Shown: positions 1 to 10,471, counted from the stretch's first letter. The stretch: DNA of 64,000 nt from Rheinheimera sp. MMS21-TC3 (GCF_032229285.1 NZ_CP135084.1:1054001-1118000); one strand, 5' to 3'. Translations and numbers: made by a program. The notes: generated by a model not told the origin, from the letters alone.

Positions 1-1275
1 GCAAGAGTCAACTGCTTCAACCGCTTTAATAGCAGCAGATAACACACCGGTATGGCCTACCATATCACCATTAGGGTAGTTACAAATAATGGTATCAAAT
101 TCACCACTATGAATAGCGGCAACTAATTTATCTGTGAGTTCGGTAGAACTCATTTCTGGCTGCAAATCATAAGTAGCAACTTTGGGGGATTCAACTAAAA
201 TGCGTTGCTCGCCCTCGAATACAGTTTCACGGCCACCGCTAAAAAAGAAAGTAACATGGGCATACTTTTCAGTTTCAGAAATTCTTAGTTGGGTTTTATT
301 TTGCTTAGCCAGCCATTCGCCAAGAACATTATTTAAAGCAACCGGTGGGTAGGCACAAGGCGCTGCTATATCTTTGGCATATTCAGTTAACATAACAAAT
401 TGGCTTAACTTAGGCCGTTTCTGGCGGTTAAAGCCGTTAAAATTAGCATCAACAAAAGCCCGGCTAAATTGGCGAGCACGGTCGGCACGGAAATTCATAA
501 AGATTAAAGCATCGCCATCTTCTACCTTTATGCTATCGCCTGAGCTGGTTGGGATCCGAGTGGCTTGAACAAACTCATCATTTTCATCACGCAAATAAGC
601 TTGCTCTAGGCCTTGGCTAGCCGTAGCAGCGCTATAGTCTGCTTCTGCTAAAGTTAGTAAGTTATAGGCTTTTTCTATCCTATCCCAGCGGTTATCTCTA
701 TCCATTGCATAGTAACGGCCAATAATAGAAGCGATTTGGCCACAGCCAGTCTCTGTAAAATATTGTTGTATTGTTGCTAAAGAAGCTTTTGCACTGCGAG
801 GCGGGGTATCGCGGCCATCTAAAAAGGCATGCAGATAGATTTTAGTTGCACCTTGCTGCTGGGCTAACTTTATCATGGCGAGAATATGGTCTTCATGGCT
901 ATGAACACCACCTGGGGAAACTAAGCCCATTAGATGTACAGCTTTATTTTGTGAGACAGCTGCTTGTACTGCTGAAGTCAGCTGCGGGTTGCTATAAAAA
1001 TCACCATCAGCTATAGCTTTAGTAATACGGGTAAAGTCTTGATAAACAACGCGGCCTGAACCTAAATTAACATGACCAACTTCTGAGTTACCCATTTGGC
1101 CATCAGGTAAGCCAACATCCAATCCTGAACCTGAAATCAAGCTATGGGGATATTTTTGCCAAAGTTTATCCATAACCGGGGTATAAGCCTGAGCAATTGC
1201 ATTATTGGTACTGTCTTCACGGTAACCCCAGCCATCAAGGATCAGGAGTACTAAAGGTTTTTTTTTGCCGGTCAT
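1..1275 (-). CDS. gpmI: 2,3-bisphosphoglycerate-independent phosphoglycerate mutase, 3' end outside window
   Basis: Interconverts 3- and 2-phosphoglycerate in glycolysis, a cytosolic Mn-dependent enzyme of the alkaline phosphatase superfamily. The minus-strand reading starts [20 protein letters not shown], with the metal-binding DGWG near residue 15. It then has GNSEVGH, which holds the phosphorylated serine, and DGRDTPP in the phosphotransferase insert. About 425 codons are visible of a usual 510, so the C-terminus lies beyond position 1. The reading has no internal stop, which is why no closed ORF appears here. It diverges from the rhodanese gene across about 165 bp that must hold both promoters. 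Confidence 0.95.
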   Translation of the reverse strand, partial: MTGKKKPLVLLILDGWGYREDSTNNAIAQAYTPVMDKLWQKYPHSLISGSGLDVGLPDGQMGNSEVGHVNLGSGRVVYQDFTRITKAIADGDFYSNPQLTSAVQAAVSQNKAVHLMGLVSPGGVHSHEDHILAMIKLAQQQGATKIYLHAFLDGRDTPPRSAKASLATIQQYFTETGCGQIASIIGRYYAMDRDNRWDRIEKAYNLLTLAEADYSAATASQGLEQAYLRDENDEFVQATRIPTSSGDSIKVEDGDALIFMNFRADRARQFSRAFVDANFNGFNRQKRPKLSQFVMLTEYAKDIAAPCAYPPVALNNVLGEWLAKQNKTQLRISETEKYAHVTFFFSGGRETVFEGEQRILVESPKVATYDLQPEMSSTELTDKLVAAIHSGEFDTIICNYPNGDMVGHTGVLSAAIKAVEAVDSC

Positions 1276-1440
1276 TAAAACTCCGCTTGCATATAGTCAG
1301 TAATAAATTAGCTAATATCTTACCGAATTCTGCATAATTCGCTAGTCTTGTTCTAGTTTGCCTTGGCTAAATTGCTGCTTTATATTTGCAAACTGGGTAT
1401 ACTTAGCCCTGTTTATTATTAGTGAAAGCAGAAATAGGTT

Positions 1441-1875
1441 ATGCAGCAGTATATAGAGTTTTTTAGTAATCACCCTATGTTAAGTTTAGCTTGGCTGGTT
1501 ATCGCCGGCTTGTTAATCTTTGGTTGGGCTAAGCAACGTTTTAGCTCGGTAGCACAAGTTACGCCTACTGAGTTGACTTTACAGGTGAATCGTCATGATG
1601 CTGTGGTGCTAGACATCCGCGCTGAAGCAGACTATGCCAAAGGCCATATTACAGATGCTAAGCATTTAACGGCTGCAGATATTGCAGCACAAAAGTTAGC
1701 AGGCCTTGAAAAGAAAAAAGATGTGCCCATTATTGTAGTATGTCAAGCTGGTATGAGTGCACAAAAAGTAGCGGCTAACTTAGCTAAACAAGGTTTTAGT
1801 AAAGTGTCGGTATTACAAGGTGGTATGTCTAGCTGGACCAGTGCAAATTTACCTATAGTTAAAGCGAAGAAATAA
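1441..1875 (+). CDS. yibN: Membrane-anchored rhodanese-like protein (YibN type)
   Basis: A 144-residue protein with one N-terminal transmembrane helix (about residues 12-28, LSLAWLVIAGLLIFGWA) followed by a single rhodanese domain. The active-site loop is VVCQAGMSAQ (about residues 100-109), with the catalytic Cys at about 102. Rhodaneses carry persulfide sulfur, but the substrate of this family is unknown. It heads a tight run with grxC, secB and gpsA (2, 24 and 4 bp gaps), an order also found in enteric bacteria, so one operon is likely. Confidence 0.9.
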   Translation: MQQYIEFFSNHPMLSLAWLVIAGLLIFGWAKQRFSSVAQVTPTELTLQVNRHDAVVLDIRAEADYAKGHITDAKHLTAADIAAQKLAGLEKKKDVPIIVVCQAGMSAQKVAANLAKQGFSKVSVLQGGMSSWTSANLPIVKAKK

Positions 1876-1877
1876 TT

Positions 1878-2135
1878 ATGGCAAAAGTAGTTATGTATTC
1901 TAAAGCCTATTGCCCTTATTGCATGCAAGCTGCAATGTTATTGCAAAATAAAGGTGTAGCTTATGAAGAAATACGCATAGATCTGCAGCCTGAAAAGCGC
2001 GCAGAAATGATAGAAAAAGCCAATGGACGTACTACAGTGCCACAGATTTTCATTAATGATTTTCATGTCGGCGGCTGTGATGATTTAGTCGCGCTTGATG
2101 CTGCAGGCGACTTGGCTCCCTTATTAACAAACTAA
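1878..2135 (+). CDS. grxC: Glutaredoxin 3
   Basis: An 85-residue dithiol glutaredoxin that reduces disulfides and mixed glutathione disulfides using glutathione. The CPYC active site is at residues 12-15. The cis-proline motif TVPQIF (about 53-58) and the glutathione-binding GGCDDL (about 65-70) are both present. The length matches the family. It starts 2 bp after the rhodanese stop, so translational coupling is likely. Confidence 0.95.
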   Translation: MAKVVMYSKAYCPYCMQAAMLLQNKGVAYEEIRIDLQPEKRAEMIEKANGRTTVPQIFINDFHVGGCDDLVALDAAGDLAPLLTN

Positions 2136-2159
2136 ATATTTAAAACATTAGGAATTATT

Positions 2160-2651
2160 ATGACAGATCAACAAGTAAATGGTGCAGTAGAAGAACAAGC
2201 ACAGGGCTTACAATTTGCAATTCAGCGTATCTTTGTTAAAGATGTTTCATTTGAAGCGCCAAACGCACCTGCGATCTTTCGTAAAGAATGGAAGCCAGAA
2301 GTTAAACTAGATTTAGATACTCGCAGTGAGAAGCTAGAAGAAAATACTTATCAAGTTATTTTATCTTTAACAGTTACAACAACCCTAGGTGAAGAAACAG
2401 CATTTTTATGTGAAGTGCAACAAGCAGGTATTTTTAGTATTGGTGACATTGAAGAAGCACAGTTAGCACATATGTTAGCTTCATACTGTCCAAATTTGCT
2501 GTTCCCTTATGCCCGCGAAGCGGTATCTAATTTAGTTAACCGTGGTACTTTTCCACAGTTAAACTTAGCGCCAGTAAACTTTGATGCCTTGTATGCCCAG
2601 TTCTTACAGCAACGTCAAGCTGAAGCTGAAGGCGTAGCTGTAGACGCATAA
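2160..2651 (+). CDS. secB: Protein-export chaperone SecB
   Basis: A 163-residue cytosolic chaperone that keeps preproteins unfolded and hands them to SecA. The sequence shows the family core, including [22 protein letters not shown] and the C-terminal stretch [20 protein letters not shown] followed by [10 protein letters not shown]. The start has GGAATTATT upstream. It sits between grxC and gpsA, as in E. coli. Confidence 0.97.
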   Translation: MTDQQVNGAVEEQAQGLQFAIQRIFVKDVSFEAPNAPAIFRKEWKPEVKLDLDTRSEKLEENTYQVILSLTVTTTLGEETAFLCEVQQAGIFSIGDIEEAQLAHMLASYCPNLLFPYAREAVSNLVNRGTFPQLNLAPVNFDALYAQFLQQRQAEAEGVAVDA

Positions 2652-2655
2652 TAAT

Positions 2656-3663
2656 ATGCAAGCATCTGCAATTGCAGTTTTAGGCGCGGGATCTTATGGT
2701 ACCGCGCTCGCTATTTGTCTTGCCAGAAACGGTAATGTTATCAGTTTATGGGGCCGTAACTCTGCCGATATGCAACAGATGGCAGAGCAACGCTGTAATC
2801 AGCGTTATTTGCCTGATATTACACTGCCAGCATCGTTGCAACTTAGCTCAGACTTAGCTGAAACTGTGGCAACTAGCCAAAATATCTTAATTGTAGTACC
2901 CAGCCATGCGTTTGCTGAAACCTTAATGCAGTTGAAGCCATTTTTACAGCCTAAAGCCCGAGTAGCTTGGGCCACTAAAGGTTTAGAGCCAGAAACGGGC
3001 CGCTTGTTGCAAGATGTTGCTCGTGATATTTTAGGTGATGAGGTGCCTTTAGCCGTATTTTCTGGGCCTACTTTTGCTAAAGAAATGGCAGCGGGCATGC
3101 CAACTGCTATTACATTATCTTCAACTAATGCTGAATTTATTGAAGAGTTATCATCATTACTACATTGTGCAAAAAGCTTTAGGGTTTATACCAATCCTGA
3201 TTTTATTGGCGTGCAACTAGGTGGTGCGGTAAAAAATGTGATTGCCATTGGTGCCGGTATAGCTGATGGTATTGGTTTTGGCGCTAATGCACGAACTGCA
3301 CTTATCACTCGTGGCTTAACTGAAATGTGTCGCTTAGGTTGTGCTATGGGCGCCCAAAAAGATACTTTTATGGGTATGGCCGGTTTAGGGGATTTAGTGC
3401 TCACTTGCACGGATAACCAATCCAGAAATCGTCGCTTTGGCTTGTTGTTAGGCCAAGGAAAAACGGTAGAACAAGCTATGACAACAATAGGTCAAGTAGT
3501 TGAAGGCTATCGTAATGCTAAAGAAGTGTTTAATTTAGCTCAGCGCTATCAAGTAGAAATGCCTATCACCGAGCAAATATTTCAGGTTTTATATCAAGGC
3601 AAAGATGCTAAAACTGCTGCGCTTGATTTATTAGGTAGAGAAAAGCGCGACGAGTTAACTTAA
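2656..3663 (+). CDS. gpsA: NAD(P)-dependent glycerol-3-phosphate dehydrogenase
   Basis: A 335-residue enzyme that reduces dihydroxyacetone phosphate to sn-glycerol 3-phosphate for phospholipid synthesis. The N-terminal Rossmann motif is [10 protein letters not shown] (about residues 10-19). The catalytic lysine lies in [13 protein letters not shown] (about 189-201), and the substrate loop includes [14 protein letters not shown]. The start is 4 bp after the secB stop. It converges with trmL over a 36-bp gap without an obvious terminator. Confidence 0.97.
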   Translation: MQASAIAVLGAGSYGTALAICLARNGNVISLWGRNSADMQQMAEQRCNQRYLPDITLPASLQLSSDLAETVATSQNILIVVPSHAFAETLMQLKPFLQPKARVAWATKGLEPETGRLLQDVARDILGDEVPLAVFSGPTFAKEMAAGMPTAITLSSTNAEFIEELSSLLHCAKSFRVYTNPDFIGVQLGGAVKNVIAIGAGIADGIGFGANARTALITRGLTEMCRLGCAMGAQKDTFMGMAGLGDLVLTCTDNQSRNRRFGLLLGQGKTVEQAMTTIGQVVEGYRNAKEVFNLAQRYQVEMPITEQIFQVLYQGKDAKTAALDLLGREKRDELT

Positions 3664-3699
3664 GCTAACCGAAACCGTTTTAGGATATGCAGTGCTAAG

Positions 3700-4167
3700 T
3701 TAATTTTTTGCTCCAGCATAGTCTAACTGCCGCCAGGCCTCATACACAAATATAGAAACAGCATTAGCTAAATTCATAGAACGACTATTAGCAAGCATAG
3801 GGATTTTTAGCCAGTGCTGTTGCGGTAGTTGTTCTAGAATTGTCATAGGTAAACCACGACTTTCAGGGCCAAATATCAAAGCATCACCTGCTTGGTATTG
3901 GGCATTGCTATGTAGTTTATGGCCCTTAGTTGTGCAAGCAAATAGGCGAGGAGGCCTAACCTGCAACATAAACTGCTCAAAATTAGCATGGCGTAATACA
4001 TCGGCAAATTCATGATAATCTAAACCTGCACGTTTAATCCGTTTATCATCCCAAGCAAAGCCTAACGGTTCAATTAAATGCAGCTTAAAGCCGCTGTTAG
4101 CACAGAGCCGAATAATATTTCCGGTATTGGGCGGGATCTCAGGTTCAAATAAAACAATATGTAACAT
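3700..4167 (-). CDS. trmL: tRNA (cytidine(34)-2'-O)-methyltransferase
   Basis: A 155-residue SPOUT-family enzyme that 2'-O-methylates the wobble base of tRNA-Leu isoacceptors using S-adenosylmethionine. The trefoil-knot motifs are all present: [19 protein letters not shown] near the N-terminus (residues 8-26), FGPESRGLP (about 99-107) and [19 protein letters not shown] near the C-terminus. Length matches E. coli TrmL (157). It lies 17 bp downstream of the pldB-like gene on the same strand. Confidence 0.95.
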   Translation of the reverse strand: MLHIVLFEPEIPPNTGNIIRLCANSGFKLHLIEPLGFAWDDKRIKRAGLDYHEFADVLRHANFEQFMLQVRPPRLFACTTKGHKLHSNAQYQAGDALIFGPESRGLPMTILEQLPQQHWLKIPMLANSRSMNLANAVSIFVYEAWRQLDYAGAKN

Positions 4168-4184
4168 CCAAAGCTCCTGTAAGT

Positions 4185-5213
4185 TTACTTAAGTGGCAGT
4201 TGCTGTAAAAAATCATTAATGGCATTGAAAGCTTGCTGACGGATCTGATCGCTTTCCATAAAAACCTCATGCCGTGCCTGTTTGATGAGCACTTTATTGC
4301 GATATAAGCTCGGCGGTAAGGCTTGATACCAGTTAAGCTGTGCTTGATTGTCAACCACCTTATCATTGGCAGCCTGCAGTAAGAGTACTGGTGTTTGCCA
4401 ATAAACGGCTTGTTGCTGAATACGTCGCATAGCATAGATAGCCTGCTCTAACCAACGCGTAGTTACACCACCAAGTTGGCTGTCTGGTTGCTGCTGATAG
4501 CGTTGCTGTAGCCATTGATAACGCTCTAGGTTGCTAGTTAAAAGATTGCCCTTAAAAGGTTTATTGCTGTAATCGCCTTGGCCTGGGGCATACCACGGCG
4601 TTGGGCTAAGCCAGCGGTTGAGTTTTGCCAATTGTAAAGCAACAGTTTGGGCAAGAATATTGGGTACTATACTAGTATAAATACCAAACATAGGTGCCGC
4701 TAAAATAGCAGCATTAAAAGGAGATTCAGTTTGCCGGCGCAGATAATCAGCCAGAATAGCACAGCCCATTGAGTGGCCAAGTGCTATGTGAAACTGGTGC
4801 TGGCAAGGCAAAACAATTTGTTGCATAAATTGTGAAAAATCTTGCTGATACAAAGAAAAATTAGCAATATCACCTTTAAAACGGTTGCTTAAGGCTCGCT
4901 CAGATAGACCTTGGCCGCGATGGTCGAGTATAAAGACACTATAACCTGCTTGGGCTAACTCATAGCTTAACTCGGCATATTTAAGAGACATTTCCATTCT
5001 GCCAGCGCTGATGACTATGGCGCAGTTAGCCGTTACGGCTTTATGGTATTGATAATATAGCTTGCTACCATCGGCGCTGATTAGCTCACCACTTACCATA
5101 GTTTGCCAAAATGGCTGAATTAATTGCTGCCATTGTGTAGAAAGTTGCTCAGCCAGACTTATAGCTTTAATAGCTGGAAAAGAAAAAATATCTTGGTTCA
5201 AACTAACGCTCAT
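4185..5213 (-). CDS. pldB: Alpha/beta hydrolase, lysophospholipase L2-like
   Basis: A 342-residue serine hydrolase of the monoglyceride lipase/lysophospholipase type. It shows the oxyanion region LDHRGQGLS (about 96-104), the nucleophile elbow GHSMG (about 145-149), the acid region [12 protein letters not shown] and the catalytic His in [10 protein letters not shown]. Length and motifs match PldB, which removes acyl chains from lysophospholipids, but the substrate is inferred from family. There is no signal peptide. It lies 16 bp downstream of the histidine kinase gene, so co-transcription is possible. Confidence 0.8.
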   Translation of the reverse strand: MSVSLNQDIFSFPAIKAISLAEQLSTQWQQLIQPFWQTMVSGELISADGSKLYYQYHKAVTANCAIVISAGRMEMSLKYAELSYELAQAGYSVFILDHRGQGLSERALSNRFKGDIANFSLYQQDFSQFMQQIVLPCQHQFHIALGHSMGCAILADYLRRQTESPFNAAILAAPMFGIYTSIVPNILAQTVALQLAKLNRWLSPTPWYAPGQGDYSNKPFKGNLLTSNLERYQWLQQRYQQQPDSQLGGVTTRWLEQAIYAMRRIQQQAVYWQTPVLLLQAANDKVVDNQAQLNWYQALPPSLYRNKVLIKQARHEVFMESDQIRQQAFNAINDFLQQLPLK

Positions 5214-5229
5214 TAACCTTTTAATAGCG

Positions 5230-6585
5230 TTAGTTTACTGGGATCTGTATTGTGATACAAAGCCCAGAGTCAGTTATTTTAGATGCAGATACGCGGCCAG
5301 TATGTTGACGGACAATTTTAGCTACTATGGCTAAACCTAAACCTGTGCCGCCGGTATTACTGTTGCGGCTATCTGAGATTCGATAAAAGGGTTCAAATAT
5401 TTCGGTCAATAGGTGGCTTTCTATGCCAGGTCCTTGATCCATTATTTGTATCTGAATTGTGCTAGCTAACAGCGTTAGCTGACAACGAATGGTGCTAGCA
5501 ATAGGGCTATACTTAATTGCATTACGTAATACATTCTCTATTGCTCGGCCTAACATTTGACTGTCAGCATTAACTTCAATATTGGCTTCTGCTTCTAATA
5601 CTATAGTTTGTTGTTTGGCATCGGCTTCTACTTGGTTTACGGTGATTATTTCTGCCATTAACTCTGTTAAATCAAAAGGATGTTTTTGTAACTGATATTG
5701 ACCAGCATCAAGTTTACTGTAGGTCAGCAGCTCATCTAGCATAGTGTCTAAGCGGTCAAGCTCTTGTTTTAATCTGGGTATTTGCTGTAAATCTTGCTGG
5801 CGCTCAGTTAAGCCCAAGGCTAATTGGGCTCTAGCTAAGGGCGAGCGCAGTTCGTGAGAAATATCGCGCAACAACCGCTGCTGATTGGTTAATAAGGCAC
5901 TGATGCGTTCTGCCATGGTATTAAAGCTATGGCCTAATTGGCCAAGTTCATCCTTGCGTTTAATTAAATGATTAACTCGGACATCTAGCTTTCCTGTTGC
6001 AAACTCTAAGTTCCGCTGTAGTAATTCACGCAGAGGCCGTGAAATAGAAATGGCTAAAATAAAACTAGCTGCGGCAGAAATAAATAACATAAATAATAAA
6101 ACTATATGTTGCGGTGCATCATTGATATGCCACCAAGGCCGCTTTGGTCGCTGACGTTTTTGATATAAAGCTAAAGACTCATTACCGAGTTGGAGTAAAA
6201 ATGGACCAGCCACAGTTATATTGCGATGTTTTAACCAGCCTGGACGGGATAATTGCGATAATTCAGTTAGCCAGTTTTGATCAAAGTCATCGGGTAGGGG
6301 CGAGTCAGAGCTGATTTCATTGGTAGCCGTATTTACCACTAGCCAACGATTAGGTTGCTGTTGTTGTAATTCTTGTATTAGTGCTTGGCTAGAGCCTATT
6401 TGCTGGTAACGATCAACTTGATGTTGCAGTTGATTGGCAATGTTGTGCGATAATCGCCGGATCTCTGTTGGCTCAGTTAAGCTGCGAGATAGCATGACAG
6501 CGCTGATAACTGCACTAAGCAGTACCAACCAAAACCAAATAAAAATTCGGCCAGCAAGATAATGAAAAGGGTTTAGTGATTTCAA
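5230..6585 (-). CDS. cpxA: Envelope-stress sensor histidine kinase, CpxA-like
   Basis: A 451-residue inner-membrane kinase. Transmembrane helix 1 is at about residues 10-30, a periplasmic domain of about 120 residues follows, and helix 2 is at about 155-178. A HAMP linker comes next. The HisKA phosphoacceptor motif is RDISHELRSPLARAQ (His at about 244). The ATPase has an N box (ENVLRNAIKYSP), a G1 box (DQGPGI) and a G2 box (GGTGLGLAI). Size and architecture match CpxA. The response regulator gene lies 50 bp upstream on the same strand and a cpxP-type gene diverges, the classical Cpx arrangement. Confidence 0.88.
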   Translation of the reverse strand: MKSLNPFHYLAGRIFIWFWLVLLSAVISAVMLSRSLTEPTEIRRLSHNIANQLQHQVDRYQQIGSSQALIQELQQQQPNRWLVVNTATNEISSDSPLPDDFDQNWLTELSQLSRPGWLKHRNITVAGPFLLQLGNESLALYQKRQRPKRPWWHINDAPQHIVLLFMLFISAAASFILAISISRPLRELLQRNLEFATGKLDVRVNHLIKRKDELGQLGHSFNTMAERISALLTNQQRLLRDISHELRSPLARAQLALGLTERQQDLQQIPRLKQELDRLDTMLDELLTYSKLDAGQYQLQKHPFDLTELMAEIITVNQVEADAKQQTIVLEAEANIEVNADSQMLGRAIENVLRNAIKYSPIASTIRCQLTLLASTIQIQIMDQGPGIESHLLTEIFEPFYRISDSRNSNTGGTGLGLAIVAKIVRQHTGRVSASKITDSGLCITIQIPVN

Positions 6586-6635
6586 TACAGCACTCTCTTT
6601 ATAAAGGCTTTAATAAAGCAGGAATATGCTTGGTA

Positions 6636-7325
6636 TTATTCAGCCTGTACTAATAGGTAACCGGCACCGCGTATAGTTTTAATTTTTTCATCAGAACTAA
6701 ATTGGCTTATTTTTTTACGAATATTACTAATATGCATATCTAAACTGCGATCATACATTTGTAAGCGTTTTCCTAGCACTTTTTTGCTAAGTTCATCTTT
6801 GCTATGCAGAATACCAGGTTGCTGCATTAATATTTCTAATAATTGAAACTCAGTTACTGTTAAATTTAATAGCTGGTCGTGGCAGTGTGCTTGCCGATTT
6901 TGCGGATTAAGCACTATACCATTAACCGTTAGGGTGTGATTAGCGTTAGCAGGTGTTTGCATTAGCTCAACACGGCGTAATATGGCTTTAATCCGTGCGA
7001 CTAGTTCACGCGGATTAAAAGGTTTGGCTAAGTAATCATCTGCGCCAAGCTCTAAACCTACTATACGATCGACATCATCACCACGAGCCGTTAGCATTAA
7101 TACAGGGCAGTAGCTATCATTGCGTAATGCTCTTAATACGCTTAAACCGTCCATACCGGGTAACATAACGTCTAATAAAATTAATTGATATTGGCCGGTT
7201 TTGGCTTCAGCTAAACCGCTAGGACCAGTATGCTCGGCATGAAAACTTAAACCATCAAGCGCTAGATACTCTGCAACTAACTGACATAGCTCAATATCAT
7301 CATCAATCATTAATATGGCTGACAT
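6636..7325 (-). CDS. cpxR: Envelope-stress response regulator, CpxR-like
   Basis: A 229-residue OmpR/PhoB-family regulator. The receiver domain begins MSAILMIDDDIELC, the phospho-acceptor aspartate lies in LLDVMLPGMDG (about residue 51), and the switch lysine is in DDYLAKPFNPREL (about 100-105). The C-terminal winged helix ends IRKKISQFSSDEKIKTIRGAGYLL. The upstream intergenic region carries a CpxR box shared with the divergent cpxP-type gene, so autoregulation is expected. Confidence 0.9.
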   Translation of the reverse strand: MSAILMIDDDIELCQLVAEYLALDGLSFHAEHTGPSGLAEAKTGQYQLILLDVMLPGMDGLSVLRALRNDSYCPVLMLTARGDDVDRIVGLELGADDYLAKPFNPRELVARIKAILRRVELMQTPANANHTLTVNGIVLNPQNRQAHCHDQLLNLTVTEFQLLEILMQQPGILHSKDELSKKVLGKRLQMYDRSLDMHISNIRKKISQFSSDEKIKTIRGAGYLLVQAE

Positions 7326-7375
7326 AGCACCTCCTTTTGTCTTAGTTTACGCAATATAGGTGGCAATGGGTTATC

Positions 7376-7391
7376 TTTACAGGATCTTTAC
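7376..7391 (-). promoter_or_regulatory. Candidate CpxR box
   Basis: On the minus strand this reads GTAAA-N6-GTAAA, close to the CpxR consensus of two GTAAA half-sites about 5 bp apart. A further GTAAA half-site lies at 7346-7350. It sits between divergent cpxR and cpxP-type genes, the expected place for control of both. The call rests on motif and location only. Confidence 0.65.
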
Positions 7392-7475
7392 TTGTTGTTT
7401 GCGTTGCTTTGCATCTTATATCTTATGCTGTGAGGGTTGATGAAACAATATTAGTTCTCATAACGCAACGGAGTA

Positions 7476-7958
7476 ATGAAAATGAAACTATCTTCCTTAA
7501 TTGCTGCAACCTTAGCAGTAGCAAGTATCGGTATGGCCACTAGTGTTGTTGCCCACCAAGAACCAAGTGCTCAACCGCAGATGTATATGCAGCATCCTAC
7601 TAGAATGCATGTACAGCAATCTAAATTTAGTCGTATGCTTAAATCATTAGATTTAACGTCAACTCAACAACAACAGATTAAAGAATTAATGCAGCAGTAT
7701 AAAGCAGAACGTAATAATAAAAATGTTAACCAGCAGCAATATGGGGCTAATAAAGAGGCTATGCAGCAATTAATGCAGGCCGAATACTTTGACCAAGCGC
7801 TAGCTGAACAGCTAATCCAGCAACGGCAGACGCTGCAACTACAACGCCAAGTACAAAGGTTAAAGTTGCAACATGAGGTGCTTCAGCTTCTAACGCCAGA
7901 ACAACGGTTACAGTTAAGCCAAACAGCAGCGCATAAAAGGCAGTCAAAGCGCAAATAA
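7476..7958 (+). CDS. cpxP: Periplasmic CpxP/Spy-family stress adaptor
   Basis: A 160-residue exported protein. Residues 1-26 form a signal peptide ending TSVVAHQ. Two LTxxQ motifs typical of the CpxP/Spy fold follow: LTSTQQQQ (about residues 59-66) and LTPEQRLQ near the C-terminus. The mature part is helical and rich in Gln and basic residues. CpxP proteins bind misfolded envelope proteins and inhibit CpxA. It diverges from cpxR across a CpxR box and converges with ntrC, 4 bp away. The start follows GCAACGGAG. Confidence 0.85.
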   Translation: MKMKLSSLIAATLAVASIGMATSVVAHQEPSAQPQMYMQHPTRMHVQQSKFSRMLKSLDLTSTQQQQIKELMQQYKAERNNKNVNQQQYGANKEAMQQLMQAEYFDQALAEQLIQQRQTLQLQRQVQRLKLQHEVLQLLTPEQRLQLSQTAAHKRQSKRK

Positions 7959-7962
7959 AGAC

Positions 7963-9378
7963 TTACTTTAAGCCTAGCTGAGTTAATTTACGAGTTAACG
8001 TATTGCGGCCCCAACCAAGGCGTTTAGCGGCGCCTTGTTTATGGCCTTGGCTAAAGTTTAAAGCTTGTTGCACTAAAATCTTTTCTATCATTAGCTGAGT
8101 GTCAAGGGCAATGCTATTGGTATCCTGTGCCAGTTGTTCATTCACCCAAGCGGTAAATAATGCTTGCCAATTATCCTTAGTATTAGGCTGTGAATGGTCA
8201 ACTATGGGATTGTCCTTACTGCTGAGTAGTTCGCTAGGTAAGTCTGCTTTATTAATATTTTTACCGCTAGCCATGACTGTTAACCAACGGCAGGTATTTT
8301 CTAATTGCCTTACATTACCTGGCCAATCAAGTTGGCTAAGTATTTGTTCAACTTCAGGGCTAAGCTTTTTCTTTTCTACCTTTAGTTCTAGTGCAGCTTG
8401 GTGTAAAAAATGTTGTGCTAACTGTGGGATATCTTGTTTGCGCTCTTTTAGCGGCGGTAGTTGGATGCGAATGACATTTAAACGATGAAATAAATCTTCT
8501 CGAAAGCTGCCAGAATTTACCAGCTGCTCTAAGTATTGATGCGTTGCCGCTATAATGCGGACGTCGACATTAATAGCCTGATGACCACCAACACGATAAA
8601 ATTGGCCTTCCGCTAATACTCTAAGTAAACGTGTTTGCACATCTAGCGGCATATCGCCAATTTCATCTAAGAACAAACTGCCGCCGTCAGCTTGTTCAAA
8701 GCGGCCTTTGCGTAGGTTTGCTGCCCCAGTAAAGGCGCCTTTTTCATGGCCAAATAATTCAGACTCTATCAATTCCGTAGGTATTGCTGCCATATTTAAG
8801 GCAATAAATGGCATAGCATGACGTGGACTGTGTTTATGTAAGGCTCTGGCTACTAGCTCTTTGCCGGTGCCTGACTGGCCATTAATTAAGACGCTGATGC
8901 TGGAGCGAGATAAGCGGCCTATAGCACGAAACACATCTTGCATGGCGGGTGCGGCACCAATAATTTCTGAAGCTAAGGTATTACTAACAATCTCATCATG
9001 GCTATGATTGGCTGTAGCATGTTCTAAAGCACGGTTGATTAATGCTACTGCCTCGTTAATGTCAAAAGGTTTAGGCAGATACTCAAAAGCGCCACGACTA
9101 AAGGCATTTACCGCGCTATCGAGATCTGAATGCGCTGTCATAATAATAACCGGTAAATTGGGTAGTTGCTGCTGTAATTTATTCAGTAACTGCATGCCAT
9201 TGCAACCGGGCATACGAATATCGGAGATGACGACGCTAGGTTGCTGATAGGCTAAACGTTGTAACATTAAATCTGCTGAAGCAAAGCTTTCGGTTGCAAT
9301 ATTGGCTCTAGCAAGGGCTTTTTCTAATACCCAACGAATTGAGTTATCGTCGTCAACAATCCAAACACTTGGTGCCAT
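7963..9378 (-). CDS. glnG: Nitrogen regulation response regulator NtrC
   Basis: A 471-residue sigma-54 activator. It has a receiver domain (VVISDIRMPGCNGM, acceptor Asp near residue 54) and an AAA+ domain with Walker A GQSGTGKE (about 168-175), the sigma-54 contact loop GAFTGA (about 219-224) and Walker B LFLDEIGD. A Fis-type helix-turn-helix closes it (KQGAAKRLGWGRNTLTRKL). It activates nitrogen-limitation genes from enhancers. The ntrB gene is 3 bp upstream on the same strand. Confidence 0.96.
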   Translation of the reverse strand: MAPSVWIVDDDNSIRWVLEKALARANIATESFASADLMLQRLAYQQPSVVISDIRMPGCNGMQLLNKLQQQLPNLPVIIMTAHSDLDSAVNAFSRGAFEYLPKPFDINEAVALINRALEHATANHSHDEIVSNTLASEIIGAAPAMQDVFRAIGRLSRSSISVLINGQSGTGKELVARALHKHSPRHAMPFIALNMAAIPTELIESELFGHEKGAFTGAANLRKGRFEQADGGSLFLDEIGDMPLDVQTRLLRVLAEGQFYRVGGHQAINVDVRIIAATHQYLEQLVNSGSFREDLFHRLNVIRIQLPPLKERKQDIPQLAQHFLHQAALELKVEKKKLSPEVEQILSQLDWPGNVRQLENTCRWLTVMASGKNINKADLPSELLSSKDNPIVDHSQPNTKDNWQALFTAWVNEQLAQDTNSIALDTQLMIEKILVQQALNFSQGHKQGAAKRLGWGRNTLTRKLTQLGLK

Positions 9379-9381
9379 GGT

Positions 9382-10449
9382 TTAATCCTCGCTATTTACA
9401 ATAGGTAAATACAGGCTAAATTCAGTATGGCCAGGCCAGCTGTCACAATCGATCCAGCCACCGTGTTGATGCAGCAGAGTTTGCGCAATGGATAGCCCTA
9501 AGCCATTGCCTTGAGGCTGAGTACTGACCATAGGATAAAATAAAGTATCTTTTATTTCTTCGGCGATACCTGGGCCGTTATCTATCACTTTTATCACTGC
9601 AACTAGCTTATATCTTTTGCCTTGCAAGGTATGTTGAAACAGTACGCGAGTTTGTAAGATGATCCTGCCATTGTTAACCAATATTTGTTGAGCATTACGG
9701 ATAATATTCAATAAAGCTTGTTGTAATAAGTCAGTATCAAAGGGGAAATCAGGAATACTGGGATCATAGTCTAATGTAAATTGAATTTGATGAGGATTAT
9801 CCATTAAGGCTAATTGCCGTACTTGCTCAATCATTTGGTGTAGATTATTTTGTACTAACTTGGGTGGACGGTAAGGCCCTAATAGCCGGTCGACTAAGTT
9901 GGTTAACCTATCTACTTGGGCAATAATAAGTTGGGTATATTCAGTTTGTTCAGCATCAAGTGATAATTCAAGCAATTGTGCTGCACCACGTAAACCGCCT
10001 AGTGGGTTTTTAACTTCATGGGCTAAATTGCGAATTAAATCACGTGCGGCTAAATGTTGGTGCTGTTGTAAGCTTTCTAAGCTAATTTTGCGTTGTTGAT
10101 CAATTTGCCGAATTTCTAGCAATAAATGCTGTGCTGGGCTATCACAGTAAGTCACTATAATATCGAGCAGTAAATACCTACTATCTAAACTTATAGCTTT
10201 AACATCAGGAATGTTTAGGTTTTGTTGCTCAGTTACAGCCTTATATAAACGTTGAATATTAATATCATTGTATTGAAATAACTGGCAAAAAGGTTGATTA
10301 AGTAGGCGTTTCTCACCTAAGCCTAATAAAGCACTGCTGGCGGTATTAAAATAACAAACGGTTAATTGACTATCTAGCAATAATACTGCTGTAGTCAGTT
10401 GCTTGCTAATAAGAGCATCTATTTGGGTTGAGAGTGTGTGCACTGCCAT
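9382..10449 (-). CDS. glnL: Nitrogen regulation histidine kinase NtrB
   Basis: A soluble PAS-kinase that phosphorylates NtrC under nitrogen limitation and acts as a phosphatase with PII. The N-terminal PAS domain is followed by the H box NLAHEVKNPLGGLRGAAQLL, the N box NIIRNA and the G boxes DNGPGI and GNGLGLSIA. The start is chosen at ATG 10449. A longer reading from TTG 10476 has no ribosome binding site and would translate through an NtrC palindrome. A GTG at 10443 with AAGGA 6 nt upstream is also possible. Confidence 0.94.
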   Translation of the reverse strand: MAVHTLSTQIDALISKQLTTAVLLLDSQLTVCYFNTASSALLGLGEKRLLNQPFCQLFQYNDINIQRLYKAVTEQQNLNIPDVKAISLDSRYLLLDIIVTYCDSPAQHLLLEIRQIDQQRKISLESLQQHQHLAARDLIRNLAHEVKNPLGGLRGAAQLLELSLDAEQTEYTQLIIAQVDRLTNLVDRLLGPYRPPKLVQNNLHQMIEQVRQLALMDNPHQIQFTLDYDPSIPDFPFDTDLLQQALLNIIRNAQQILVNNGRIILQTRVLFQHTLQGKRYKLVAVIKVIDNGPGIAEEIKDTLFYPMVSTQPQGNGLGLSIAQTLLHQHGGWIDCDSWPGHTEFSLYLPIVNSED

Positions 10450-10455
10450 TCCTTT

Positions 10456-10471
10456 TGCACCACTTTGGTGC
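10456..10471. promoter_or_regulatory. NtrC-binding palindrome upstream of ntrB
   Basis: TGCACCACTTTGGTGC is a near-perfect match to the NtrC dyad TGCACC-N5-GGTGCA. It lies only 7-22 bp upstream of the chosen ntrB start, where bound NtrC would block transcription. Negative autoregulation, as at E. coli glnLp, is the natural inference. Confidence 0.75.
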